DNA from: G039029935 sp039029935
Lineage (GTDB): Bacteria; Chloroflexota; Anaerolineae; Caldilineales; Caldilineaceae
Length of the DNA: 28,256 nt
Direction of reading: 5' to 3'
Assembly: GCA_039029935.1 (NCBI GenBank)
Contig: JBCCFC010000010.1
Location: forward strand, 1-28,256
A program made the translations under genes and the position numbers. Each line of letters starts with the position of its first letter. The stretch's first letter is position 1. This document shows positions 7,867 to 15,616 of this stretch, in pieces. The notes under the pieces are model-generated. The model made no database searches and was not told the DNA's origin. It saw only the letters and a list, made by a program, of their open reading frames with translations.

Positions 7867-10770
7867 TCATGGACTCAAGCGCGAAGCAAACACATTCATC
7901 GTCTCTGGTGCAGCCAACAACATCCTCTGCACTGTTTCTTCATGGGCTACCAAGCCATTATCAGAACCATCAACAACATCACAAACCACCACTTGTGTCC
8001 AACCACCATCATGAACACCCAACAGCCCTGCCATCACGTTCGCCGTTTCTGGTGCGCTAAACAACATGTTGTGGATTGTCGTTTCTGTAGGGCTGAGTGA
8101 CGCTTGTTGTGCGGACGGTACGTGCTGTGATGTCTGTGCTTTTGTTGTGACCCAAGGTGGTGTCCACTTGGTAAATCCCCGTAATGACTTGGGATAGATA
8201 GCACTGGCCTCTTTGACGAGCGGCTGCAAAATCAGTTTGTGCTGGCGAAGTTGCAGGAGCAGGCTAGGCAACCAAGGCATCAACATCTTGTCGGGTACAT
8301 TGGCAAAGACGCTGCTGAGAAGTTCAACCACAAAGCCTGTGATGCGTGGCGCAAAGTTGAGTGCAAGGATAAAGCCGTTGAGATAATCGGGAAAGGCTGG
8401 CAGACGCAGCGGATTGTCGAGCATCTCTTGGAAAAAGGTGCGGATTTCATCAAGCGAGCGCATGTCGAGGAGCCACTCTGTTGTCCAGAGTAAACCCGCT
8501 TTTGCTGGGTCCAGCCCATTGTGTGTGGCCTCACTTTGCACCTGCTGAATGCTTACGGTTAGCTGGCTGCGTTGGCATCCCAATGTAAGGGCGAGGCTTT
8601 CCAGCGTGAGAATAAAGCCCAGCATACCGCCGATCTGCGTGGGGGTCGTGCCTTGGTCAGCAAAGGATTGCGGGAGCAAGGTTGTGTAGTGGGCATAGCC
8701 TGTGGTGACAAACTGCTCGATCCATGTTGGTAAGCCGTTGGGTGTGGCGCGGTAATAGTGAACCAGTCGGCGGATACGCTCAAAGATGGCAGGTGCGTCT
8801 GTTGCCCCTGTCTCCTGTAAGAGCAGATTTGTGGCCTGCTGACCTAGCGCAGCGGTTAGGCGAGGGCTGTCGAGGTAACGTACGCTGTCCTCGGTCACGG
8901 CCAGTGCTGCATGTGCCGTTGCCTGATCACCAAAGGCAACCTTCTTCATGCGTTTCTCCATCACCTGCTCTAGCGTCACCGCCTCATAGCCAAGTTGAAT
9001 CAGACTACGTTGATATTTGCCGATACGGATTTCCCATGACTCTTGGATGGGGTTGTGTGGCAGTGTGCGCTCCCCCATAATCGGCTGCACCGTGTAATTA
9101 CCAAGCAAATAATTGAGCCGCCACAGGACCTCTGAACAATCGAGCAATTCGGGATATTTCTTGAAATCCATTAAGGCGCGTTGGTTGGTCTTGCCAGTCA
9201 AGTTGACACCCAATGGCTTGAGGCGGTCATAGACATCCTGTGCCAGCGGTGGCAATGCCGTGTAGCCGACTGTGCCAATCTGGTCGCCACCCAGCAAAAT
9301 CTGGCAAATCTGAGCGATATTACGCTTTTTAGGTGTCCGGTCCTTTTCAAGACAGGTGATGGCGGCATCCTGAAAATCATAGGGTGTTGGGTGCTGGCGG
9401 TTGCGCATGTTGGCAAGCATGATGGCGGTTTCATAGATGGCAATTGAGTCGGCTGTGCTGGCGAGATAACCATTTTTACGCGCCAAGTAGACAACGTTGA
9501 CACACCAATCAAGCAATTGCTCATGGTCAGCTTCTTGCAATTCAGGTGGGCGTTGCAAGAATGTTGCGAGTGTATCGGGTTCAGGCGAGGTTGTCGGGAT
9601 AAGGCTGACCGTGGTCATTTTTCTCGCTTTTCGTTTTTTTGATTTCTTTTCAGATTCCAGCACGAAGGGCTTGAGCTTCGCTGTGCGCAAACTCTTTTGC
9701 CAAGACTCCTTCGCAAGTTTGACTGTGCCTGCTGGATGGTGAAACTGGTACTCAATGGCAGCAAAGCTAGAGGGGATGAGACCATACTGCCATTTGGTGG
9801 CAGAACGGTCGGGGATATCCCACAGTGCGGGGCTATTGACGCCAAACTCATCCACATAGCTGGCGGTATGCGCCGCACCGCAGATAAACATGGCCTCATC
9901 GGGTGCAATATTGTGTTGTTGCATGTCCTGCTTGATGCGCGTCCACATATAGCGTTCGCGCTGTTCGTTTTCTTGAATGTGGTCCGCCCGACTACCGAGC
10001 CGACGAATCAAGCTCCCAATCAGAAACATCACTTGGCGATAGATTGCATAATCTGCCCCGATGATGGCCTGCTCAACATATTGATCCCACCATTCAGCGT
10101 AGTGACGAGTATTGGCGTTGCGCAGCAAAAAGTGCAGAAATTGGTCAAAGGAGGGGCGTAAATCACCCGCCTGGACACCAATGGCCGAGCCATGCATCTG
10201 CGCCTCTTCGCTGGGGGCTGGTGGTTCAGACTCACCCCCTTGCTCATCTGCGGCCGCATCCTTGTCCTCACTCCGCTGATACTCGCCCCATTGGAAGACA
10301 TAATCTGCCGCTCGATCCACAAACACAAGCCGTGTCTCCGGGTGCTGCAACGCATAGGCAATGGCCTGATACTCAGCCGATGCTTCGGTCAACGGTGCAA
10401 CCACCGCCACTGGCAACTGTTCAGCGGGCAGAATGTCACTCTCTGCGGCAAATGCCTGCAACGCCACTGGTAGTGTACAATCACGCAGATTGCCCAACAT
10501 ACCCCTCATGTCTTCGCACATCTCCATATAGATGACCTTGAGTGGTGTGTCACCCTGTTGACGTGCATAGAGCCGTTGCACCATGTGGAGTGCGGATGAT
10601 GGTGAATGATGACAGACTGGAAAGAGTTCAAGTGGCTCTTGCATAGCGCGGTCCACATCCTGCGCCATGTCGATGAGCAGTTGATCTAGTGGATGCTGCT
10701 CCCCGGCAAAGGCTTGTGCCGCATCGAGCAGATGTTGGTTGAGACGTGTTAACTGGTTGGTGTTGTTCAT
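7867..10770 (-). CDS. DUF5682 family protein (solitary)
   Basis: The 967-residue protein has DUF5682 hallmarks: FPVCHHSPSSA at 50-60, EMCEDMRG near 83-90 with LPVALQAFA at 100-108, RERYMWTRIK at 271-280 and FICGAAHTASY at 295-305. DUF5682 resembles TraB/ChaN/EreA-type proteins and is usually found beside a MoxR-type AAA ATPase, a VWA-domain protein and a SWIM zinc-finger protein in one conserved locus. None of those is adjacent here. A Glu/Asp/Ala-rich linker lies at about 166-191. The rest is largely helical with no motif I recognise. The tail holds two related segments, TTIHNMLFSAPETANVMA and ETVQRMLLAAPETMNVFA, about 48 residues apart. The ATG at 10770 has an AAAGGA site 5 nt upstream and its own sigma-70 promoter. 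The function is not known. Confidence 0.78.
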   Translation of the reverse strand: MNNTNQLTRLNQHLLDAAQAFAGEQHPLDQLLIDMAQDVDRAMQEPLELFPVCHHSPSSALHMVQRLYARQQGDTPLKVIYMEMCEDMRGMLGNLRDCTLPVALQAFAAESDILPAEQLPVAVVAPLTEASAEYQAIAYALQHPETRLVFVDRAADYVFQWGEYQRSEDKDAAADEQGGESEPPAPSEEAQMHGSAIGVQAGDLRPSFDQFLHFLLRNANTRHYAEWWDQYVEQAIIGADYAIYRQVMFLIGSLIRRLGSRADHIQENEQRERYMWTRIKQDMQQHNIAPDEAMFICGAAHTASYVDEFGVNSPALWDIPDRSATKWQYGLIPSSFAAIEYQFHHPAGTVKLAKESWQKSLRTAKLKPFVLESEKKSKKRKARKMTTVSLIPTTSPEPDTLATFLQRPPELQEADHEQLLDWCVNVVYLARKNGYLASTADSIAIYETAIMLANMRNRQHPTPYDFQDAAITCLEKDRTPKKRNIAQICQILLGGDQIGTVGYTALPPLAQDVYDRLKPLGVNLTGKTNQRALMDFKKYPELLDCSEVLWRLNYLLGNYTVQPIMGERTLPHNPIQESWEIRIGKYQRSLIQLGYEAVTLEQVMEKRMKKVAFGDQATAHAALAVTEDSVRYLDSPRLTAALGQQATNLLLQETGATDAPAIFERIRRLVHYYRATPNGLPTWIEQFVTTGYAHYTTLLPQSFADQGTTPTQIGGMLGFILTLESLALTLGCQRSQLTVSIQQVQSEATHNGLDPAKAGLLWTTEWLLDMRSLDEIRTFFQEMLDNPLRLPAFPDYLNGFILALNFAPRITGFVVELLSSVFANVPDKMLMPWLPSLLLQLRQHKLILQPLVKEASAIYPKSLRGFTKWTPPWVTTKAQTSQHVPSAQQASLSPTETTIHNMLFSAPETANVMAGLLGVHDGGWTQVVVCDVVDGSDNGLVAHEETVQRMLLAAPETMNVFASRLSP

Positions 10771-10818
10771 GCTGTCCTTTCAGAATTCATGTAGAAAAAA
10801 GACAAATGTTCTTATTTC

Positions 10819-10847
10819 ATTATACCAAATTTCGACACGCTTGACAA
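10819..10847 (-). promoter_or_regulatory. sigma-70 promoter for the DUF5682 gene
   Basis: On the minus strand TTGTCA (10842-10847) and a perfect TATAAT (10819-10824) are separated by exactly 17 nt. Initiation is expected near 10812, about 40 nt before the ATG at 10770. The -35 box sits directly against the terminator hairpin of the upstream SDR gene. Confidence 0.75.
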
Positions 10848-10882
10848 AAGAACGGGCTGCGAAAACTATTTCGCAGCCCGTT
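10848..10882 (-). terminator. rho-independent terminator after the SDR gene
   Basis: A perfect 14-bp stem (10851-10864 with 10869-10882) closes a 4-nt loop. On the minus strand it is followed by CTTTTGTC. It lies 112 nt beyond the SDR stop at 10995. The T-tract is short and its last bases belong to the -35 box of the next gene. Confidence 0.75.
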
Positions 10883-10994
10883 CCAATACACCACACAAAA
10901 AGGAGAAACAGAAGAAGAAATCATGCTCACACCTATAGAGAACGATGCTGTGTTCAAAAATACATCAATTCTGAAAATTCGTTGAGCAAATTCA

Positions 10995-11749
10995 TTAAAT
11001 CGCCGTATACCCCGCATCCACTGGAACCATCGCTCCGGTCATGCAACTGGCCGCATCTGACGCCAAAAACAAGACCACGCGGCCAATCTCTTCAGGTTGC
11101 GCCAATCGACCCATTGGGATGGTTGCATCAGCCATCTGTTGCAATGATTCTGCTGATGGCGGTGTCGCACGTCCAGAGCGTAGCATCGGTGTATCCACCT
11201 CACCTGGACAAACGGCATTGATGCGGATACCGTCACGTGCGTGATCCAGTGCCATTGCACGGGTAAGCTGATGAACGGCCCCCTTGCTGGCACAGTAGGC
11301 AACATGCCCCTTGCCCCCAACACCACCCCAAATCGATCCAAAGTTGATGATGGCACCGCTTCCCTGTGTTTTCATAACACGCACAGCCGCACGCCCCATA
11401 AAAAATGTGCCGTTGACGTTGACACGCATAGTGCGATCCCAATCGTCATCACTTGTGCCATCTGCATCAGCGCACACAATCACACCTGCACAATTGACCA
11501 ACACATCCAGACGACCCGTGCGTTCAATGGCGGTCGCAACCGCATAGTCACAAAAATTAGAATCACTGACATCGCCAATCATAGGTGTACTTGTACCAAT
11601 GGCATCAGCCATCTGTTGGGCGTGTTCTGCATTGCGGTCTACAATCAACACATCGGCACGACTCTGAGCAAAAAGTCTTGCCGTCGCCGCGCCATGCCTG
11701 ATGCAGCCCCCGTAATTAGGGCTGTTTTCGCTGTGAAGTCAAAATTCAT
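10995..11749 (-). pseudogene. SDR-family oxidoreductase with a frameshift near its N-terminus
   Basis: From about 11690 down to the stop at 10995 the frame codes for a classical short-chain dehydrogenase: VNCAGVI, INFGSIWGG, the catalytic YCASK motif, and AVCPGEVDTPM, ending in a typical GAMVPVDAGY. It lacks the Rossmann start. That start is present in another frame: ATG at 11749 reads MNFDFTAKTALITGAASGM and then drifts into a stop. Adding one C to the CC at 11692-11693 (plus strand) restores TGAASGMGAATARLF and a 251-codon gene, the usual SDR length. So one base is missing in a short G run of the coding strand. The start at 11749 lies 12 nt after efp, so it would be co-transcribed. It may be a real mutation or an indel error. 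A GTG at 11651 could give a 218-residue product, but without the cofactor loop it should be inactive. Confidence 0.82.
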
Positions 11750-11761
11750 CAACCTATCTCT

Positions 11762-12340
11762 CTACTTCACACGCGTCACATACTCACCGCTACGTGTATC
11801 AATGCGTAAAATATCACCCTCTTTTACAAACATTGGTGTGCGCAGGCGGTAGCCCGTTTCCACCTCGACCTCCTTGTCGGAGGAACTGGCCGTGTTGCCT
11901 GCTACAGCAGCTTCTGCCCACGTAACTTCCAGTTCAACGGTGTTGGGAATCTCAACACTGAGGATTTCACCTTCGTGCGATTCCAGTTCAACGACATCCT
12001 CTATTTTTAGGTACGGCAAAATATCAATTAGCGTATGGTGAGGTAGGGCGAATTGATCATAGGTATCGATGTCCATAAAATTATACATTGCATCATCACC
12101 GTCGCCGTCCACATATAGATATTGTGCTTCTCTGCTATCTAGCGTGATTCTGTCTAGCTTGGTCCCGTTGTTATACGTTTTTTCAATTGTTGTTCCTGTA
12201 CGCAAGTTTCGGACAGTCAGACGGATCGTCGCACCACCCCGTGCCACCTTGATGTGTTGATAAGCTTTCACCGCCCACAGGTTGCCACCTTCTTCATAGA
12301 TGTTCCGTGCGCGTAACGTTTGGACTTCAACCATTGCCAT
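11762..12340 (-). CDS. efp: elongation factor P, Arg at the tip position
   Basis: The 192-residue protein aligns along the whole of EF-P: the QHIKVARGGATIRLTVRNLR segment (28-47), EKTYNNG, QYLYVDGD, MDIDTYDQ, VEIPNTVELEV, and the C-terminal DTRSGEYVTRVK, which is almost identical to E. coli. EF-P binds stalled ribosomes and promotes peptide bonds at polyproline. The residue that is lysine in most EF-Ps (Lys34 in E. coli, PGKGQ) is Arg34 here, and the preceding Pro-Gly is Val-Ala. About five extra residues (GDDAM) follow the DGD motif. The start ATG at 12340 has an AAGGAA ribosome site. It sits between ruvA (26 nt upstream) and the SDR gene. Family confidence is high. It may be a second, divergent EF-P; the rest of the genome is not visible. 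Confidence 0.93.
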   Translation of the reverse strand: MAMVEVQTLRARNIYEEGGNLWAVKAYQHIKVARGGATIRLTVRNLRTGTTIEKTYNNGTKLDRITLDSREAQYLYVDGDGDDAMYNFMDIDTYDQFALPHHTLIDILPYLKIEDVVELESHEGEILSVEIPNTVELEVTWAEAAVAGNTASSSDKEVEVETGYRLRTPMFVKEGDILRIDTRSGEYVTRVK

Positions 12341-12366
12341 GATATAGTTTCCTTCTTTGTTTTACT

Positions 12367-12957
12367 TTATGAATTAAATTGCGCTAGCGCAAATCGTAAT
12401 CGTTCTTCAACTCCCACAACCTCAGATGGAATCGCTTGTAAGGAGCGTTGTGCTTCTACCACGCTGTAGCCCAAAGCCACAAGCGCGTCCATGACTTCGG
12501 TGTCAGCATCAGTTGTTGCGGCCAGACTTTGCAGGGAGTCAGTGGGCGCAGACACTTTATCTTTTAGTTCCAACACAATTTTCTGTGCGGTGCGTTTACC
12601 AACGCCAGGGGTTCGAGCAATCACAGCGGGTTCATCATTTGCCAAGGCTAGCCGCAGCGCATCGGGGCTGAGTGTACTCAGAGTCGCCAAGGCAACTTTG
12701 GGGCCAACGCCACTAATGCCAATCAGTAACTCAAAAATGTCTAACTCATCGGTACTTTCAAAGCCATAGAGTGTGAGCGCGTCTTCACGCATTTGCAAAT
12801 AGGTTTGCAACGTTACAGTATCGCCATCACGATATTTGGCGGCAGATGGCGCGGGTACATGAACTTGCAATCCGATCCCCGCACCCTGATGACCGATATC
12901 AATCACCAGGGAATCTTTTGAGGTAGCGACGACCTCGCCGCGAATTAAGCGAATCAT
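12367..12957 (-). CDS. ruvA: Holliday junction branch migration protein RuvA
   Basis: The 196-residue product starts MIRLIRGEVV as RuvA OB-fold domains do. It has the two helix-hairpin-helix motifs ISGVGPKVALATLS (about 99-112) and TPGVGKRTAQKIVLELK (about 124-140), then an acidic linker and the C-terminal RuvB-binding domain (EVMDALVALGYS, from about 153). RuvA binds the four-way junction as a tetramer and loads the RuvB motor. The length is normal. It starts 9 nt after the response regulator stop at 12967 and ends 26 nt before efp, so it is part of one minus-strand operon. ruvB is not in this window. Confidence 0.97.
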   Translation of the reverse strand: MIRLIRGEVVATSKDSLVIDIGHQGAGIGLQVHVPAPSAAKYRDGDTVTLQTYLQMREDALTLYGFESTDELDIFELLIGISGVGPKVALATLSTLSPDALRLALANDEPAVIARTPGVGKRTAQKIVLELKDKVSAPTDSLQSLAATTDADTEVMDALVALGYSVVEAQRSLQAIPSEVVGVEERLRFALAQFNS

Positions 12958-12966
12958 GTTGAATTA

Positions 12967-13731
12967 TTAGGATGCAGGCTGTGTGTTGAATTTATAGCCA
13001 GCACTGCGAACAGTCAGTAAGTACACTGGGTTGGAGGCGTCCTCTTCAATTTTTTCACGCAGACGGCGCACGGCGACTTCAACCAAATTTGTACCGCCAG
13101 CGAGATCATAGCCCCAAACGGTTTTAAATAGCTCCTGCTTACTGACAGGACGGTCGGGCTGGTTCATCAGATGACGCAGCAGCTGATATTCAATCGGTGT
13201 CAAATGCACAGGCTCACCGCGTACTGTCACCTCATGCACTTCATCATTGAGGACAACGCCGTTATAGGCCAATACGCGAAATTCTGGGCGTTCATTGATC
13301 CAAGAAATGCGGCGTAGAATCGCCTGTAAACGAACACCAATTTCACGGAAACTAAATGGTTTGGTGATGTAGTCATCTGCGCCCAAGCTAAAGCCATGCA
13401 CAATATCATCGGGTCGGTTGAGTGCTGTTAACATGACAATCGGCACATCTGAGACTTTCCGTAGCTCAATACACGCGGTAAACCCATCCATGACGGGCAT
13501 CATAACATCCAACATGACCAAATTAATCTTGTTGGTTTCCAGCTTAAATTTCTCAAAAATCTCAAGGGCCTCTTCACCATTACTGGCGATAGAGACATCA
13601 TAGCCTATCTTTTTTAGCGAGACGCGGAGCAAATTACGGAGCGGTTCTTCATCATCCACAACCAAAATGTGAACTTTTTCCTTGTCGTTTGCAGTATCGC
13701 CCGTACTCTGTTGATTCAACTCTCTACTCAT
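12967..13731 (-). CDS. OmpR/PhoB-type response regulator
   Basis: The 254-residue protein has a receiver domain (about 20-140) with the acidic pair Asp26-Asp27, phospho-acceptor Asp75 in LVMLDVMMP, Thr102 and Lys124 (ITKPF). A C-terminal winged helix follows (about 155-250): LTPIEYQLLRHL, TVWGYD, EVAVRRLREKIE and VRSAGYKF. It should be a DNA-binding transcription factor activated by phosphorylation. No sensor kinase gene is next to it; its partner must lie elsewhere. It is located between ruvC and ruvA, 9 nt before ruvA, so ruvA may be read from its transcript. A 178-nt repeat-rich spacer separates it from ruvC. Confidence 0.95.
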   Translation of the reverse strand: MSRELNQQSTGDTANDKEKVHILVVDDEEPLRNLLRVSLKKIGYDVSIASNGEEALEIFEKFKLETNKINLVMLDVMMPVMDGFTACIELRKVSDVPIVMLTALNRPDDIVHGFSLGADDYITKPFSFREIGVRLQAILRRISWINERPEFRVLAYNGVVLNDEVHEVTVRGEPVHLTPIEYQLLRHLMNQPDRPVSKQELFKTVWGYDLAGGTNLVEVAVRRLREKIEEDASNPVYLLTVRSAGYKFNTQPAS

Positions 13732-13770
13732 ATTGTTCTTTTTTTATCCTTACCGAAAGACTAATCTAAA

Positions 13771-13900
13771 CCCCACCCTAACCCTCCCCCGCTAGGGGAG
13801 GGAACAGTCATCTTTTGAGATGAAACTCATCTCTTGATACGAAACTCATCTCTTGATACGAGAACAGTTCCTCCCCCAAACAGGGGAGGTTAGGAGGGGG
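13771..13900. repeat. GC-rich inverted repeat with a tandem repeat in its loop
   Basis: The left arm (about 13771-13807, C-rich then G-rich) and right arm (13867-13900) are imperfect inverted copies of each other. Each arm is also a hairpin: CCCTCCCC/GGGGAGGG on the left, CCTCCCC/GGGGAGG on the right. Between them a 19-nt unit (gaaactcatctcttgatac) is repeated twice in tandem at 13822-13840 and 13841-13859. It fills the spacer between ruvC and the response regulator and may serve as a terminator or processing site for ruvC mRNA. It looks like a REP/MITE-type intergenic element. Confidence 0.75.
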
Positions 13901-13909
13901 TCTATTAGC

Positions 13910-14434
13910 CTAAACGCCAATCATCTCTTTGTATTGAATAGTTTGCAAATGGCAAATAGCAACGGCAATCCCATCCGCAGCATCATCTGGTCGGGGAATA
14001 TCCGGTAAATTTAACAACTGCTGGGTCATTGTTTGCATCTGTTGTTTATCTGCATTGCCATACCCCGTTAGTGCCTGCTTGATCTCTGCGGGTGTATACT
14101 CTGCAACATCCAACCCGTGTAGTGCTGCAGCCACGAGTACGACACCTCTGGCTTGCCCAACAGAGATTGCCGTGGTTACATTTCGTCCAAAAAATAGCTT
14201 TTCAACGGCCATTTCATCAGGTTTGAATTCATTGAGCAATGCTTGCAAATCTTGAAATATCTCCAACAGGCGAAGATGCATGAGTTGGTCGGATGGTGTA
14301 CGGATGACACCACAGGCCAACAATTCAAAGTCACCGCGAACGGTCTGTGCGACAACGCCATACCCGGTAATCGCTGTCCCAGGGTCAATTCCTAGCACGA
14401 TGCGAGAGATGGGCGCGGCTTGCAAATCTGACAT
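13910..14434 (-). CDS. ruvC: Holliday junction resolvase RuvC
   Basis: The product has the RuvC fold and catalytic acidic residues. Counting from the upstream TTG they are Asp22 in IVLGIDPGTA, Glu83 in VEKLFFG, and Asp156/Asp159 in PDDAADGIAVA. Phrases SVGQARGVVL and YTPAEIKQALTGYGNADK are characteristic. RuvC dimers cut Holliday junctions held by RuvAB. I choose the ATG at 14434 (MSDLQ, 174 residues). An in-frame TTG at 14449 would overlap the yebC stop by 8 nt and give 179 residues. Neither has a clear ribosome site, so the start is uncertain. It follows yebC directly. Confidence 0.95.
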   Translation of the reverse strand: MSDLQAAPISRIVLGIDPGTAITGYGVVAQTVRGDFELLACGVIRTPSDQLMHLRLLEIFQDLQALLNEFKPDEMAVEKLFFGRNVTTAISVGQARGVVLVAAALHGLDVAEYTPAEIKQALTGYGNADKQQMQTMTQQLLNLPDIPRPDDAADGIAVAICHLQTIQYKEMIGV

Positions 14435-14441
14435 AGATGGA

Positions 14442-15209
14442 TTACGCAAATTGAGCGATCAAGTCGTCTGTGATTTCCAAATTATGATAGACTTGGTTGA
14501 CATCATCCAGCTCTTCCAAAGAGTCAATCAAACGCATGACGGATGTTGCTTCGTTAATCTCAAGTGCCAGTGTTGAATTGGGTTTCATCATCAATTTTGA
14601 CTCATCAGGCGTATAGCCCGCTGCTGAGAGTGATTGGCTTACCGATGCAAGGTCATTGCGCTCGGTGTAGATTTCGGCACTATCATCACCAATGTCCACA
14701 TCATCTGCACCCGCTTCCAGAGCCGCTTCAAACAGCTCATCATGATCAATGCCCCGATCGACGCCTTCATTATCCACATAATTGATCGAGATATAGCCCA
14801 TTGGGGTAAACTGCCATGCAACGGAGCCAGGTTCCCCCATGCTGCCATTACCGCGATTAAAACACCGACGAACCTCAGAAATTGTTCGATTCCGATTATC
14901 GGTCAAACAGTCAATCATCACAGCAATGCCATTGGGACCATACCCTTCGTAGTTGATCTCCTCAATAATCGCGGCATCTTTTTCCAGCCCCGCACCACGC
15001 CGGATAGCGCGTTCAATATTATCTTTGGGCATATTCTCGCTACGCGCACGCTCTACAGCAAGGCGCAACGCAAAATTACTATCAGGGTCTGCACCACCAC
15101 GCGCGGCTACTTGAATTTCACGCGCTAATTTGGTAAAAACTTTTCCACGGGCCGCATCATTTGCCCCTTTTTTCCGTTTAATGGTTGACCACTTGGAGTG
15201 TCCAGACAT
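14442..15209 (-). CDS. yebC: YebC/PmpR family protein
   Basis: The start is placed at the ATG at 15209, because the protein then begins MSGHSKWSTIKRKKGANDAA, the invariant YebC start, and AAGGAG lies 9 nt upstream. The frame is open for 50 codons further, but that stretch has no homology. The 255-residue protein carries the family core: ARSENMPKDNIERAI, then EGYGPNGIAVMIDCLTDNRN. YebC/TACO1 proteins act as DNA-binding regulators or, in recent work, as translation factors at proline-rich stalls. The gene is followed immediately by ruvC, a widespread arrangement. Confidence 0.96.
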   Translation of the reverse strand: MSGHSKWSTIKRKKGANDAARGKVFTKLAREIQVAARGGADPDSNFALRLAVERARSENMPKDNIERAIRRGAGLEKDAAIIEEINYEGYGPNGIAVMIDCLTDNRNRTISEVRRCFNRGNGSMGEPGSVAWQFTPMGYISINYVDNEGVDRGIDHDELFEAALEAGADDVDIGDDSAEIYTERNDLASVSQSLSAAGYTPDESKLMMKPNSTLALEINEATSVMRLIDSLEELDDVNQVYHNLEITDDLIAQFA

Positions 15210-15402
15210 ATCAACGAGCTCCTTCACATCCTTCGTATATACTGGCATGAGACCACAAATTACAATGTCTGGACTTTTGAGAGATGAGCATCGAGTATCG
15301 CTGGTACTCATAGAGTTTGTGCTCACTTCCCAAAGGCCCAACGTAATGACGAAACACACGTTATGACCTCATGCAATATAATAAGTTTAAACGACGATAT
15401 TT

Positions 15403-15431
15403 TGTATATCTGTTATTGTTAGTCCAGTCAA
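15403..15431 (-). promoter_or_regulatory. candidate sigma-70 promoter for yebC-ruvC
   Basis: On the minus strand TTGACT (15426-15431) is separated by 17 nt from TATACA (15403-15408). The -35 matches 5 of 6 consensus bases and the -10 matches 4 of 6. Initiation near 15396 would leave a leader of about 190 nt before the yebC ATG at 15209. Confidence 0.45.
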
Positions 15432-15543
15432 ATCATAATCATTGACACGACACCTGTATCATGTCAGTTACTATCACGGATGATATCATTTTAGATTATC
15501 TTATTATGACATAAAATAAGGGTTTCGCCAAGGTTATTTTGTT

Positions 15544-15616
15544 AGCTTGTCAGCTTGTCAGCGACTCAGCTATCGTATTGAAGTGCTGAAGTGCTGACCT
15601 GCTGAAGTGCTGACCT
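15544..15616. repeat. short tandem repeats downstream of pyrG
   Basis: An 8-nt unit (agcttgtc) occurs twice at 15544-15559. A 16-nt unit (gctgaagtgctgacct) occurs twice in tandem at 15585-15600 and 15601-15616, preceded by a partial copy. The repeats end 11 nt before the pyrG stop codon on the minus strand. No stable hairpin with a T-tract was seen. Confidence 0.7.

Noticed and set aside
11241..11852. Long plus-strand open frame opposite the SDR and efp genes
   Set aside because: It is antisense to two well-supported genes and shows no domain; long antisense frames are a by-product of their codon use.
15210..15359. N-terminal extension of YebC by 50 residues
   Set aside because: The family always starts at MSGHSKW, which here has a perfect ribosome site; the extension has no similarity to anything recognised.
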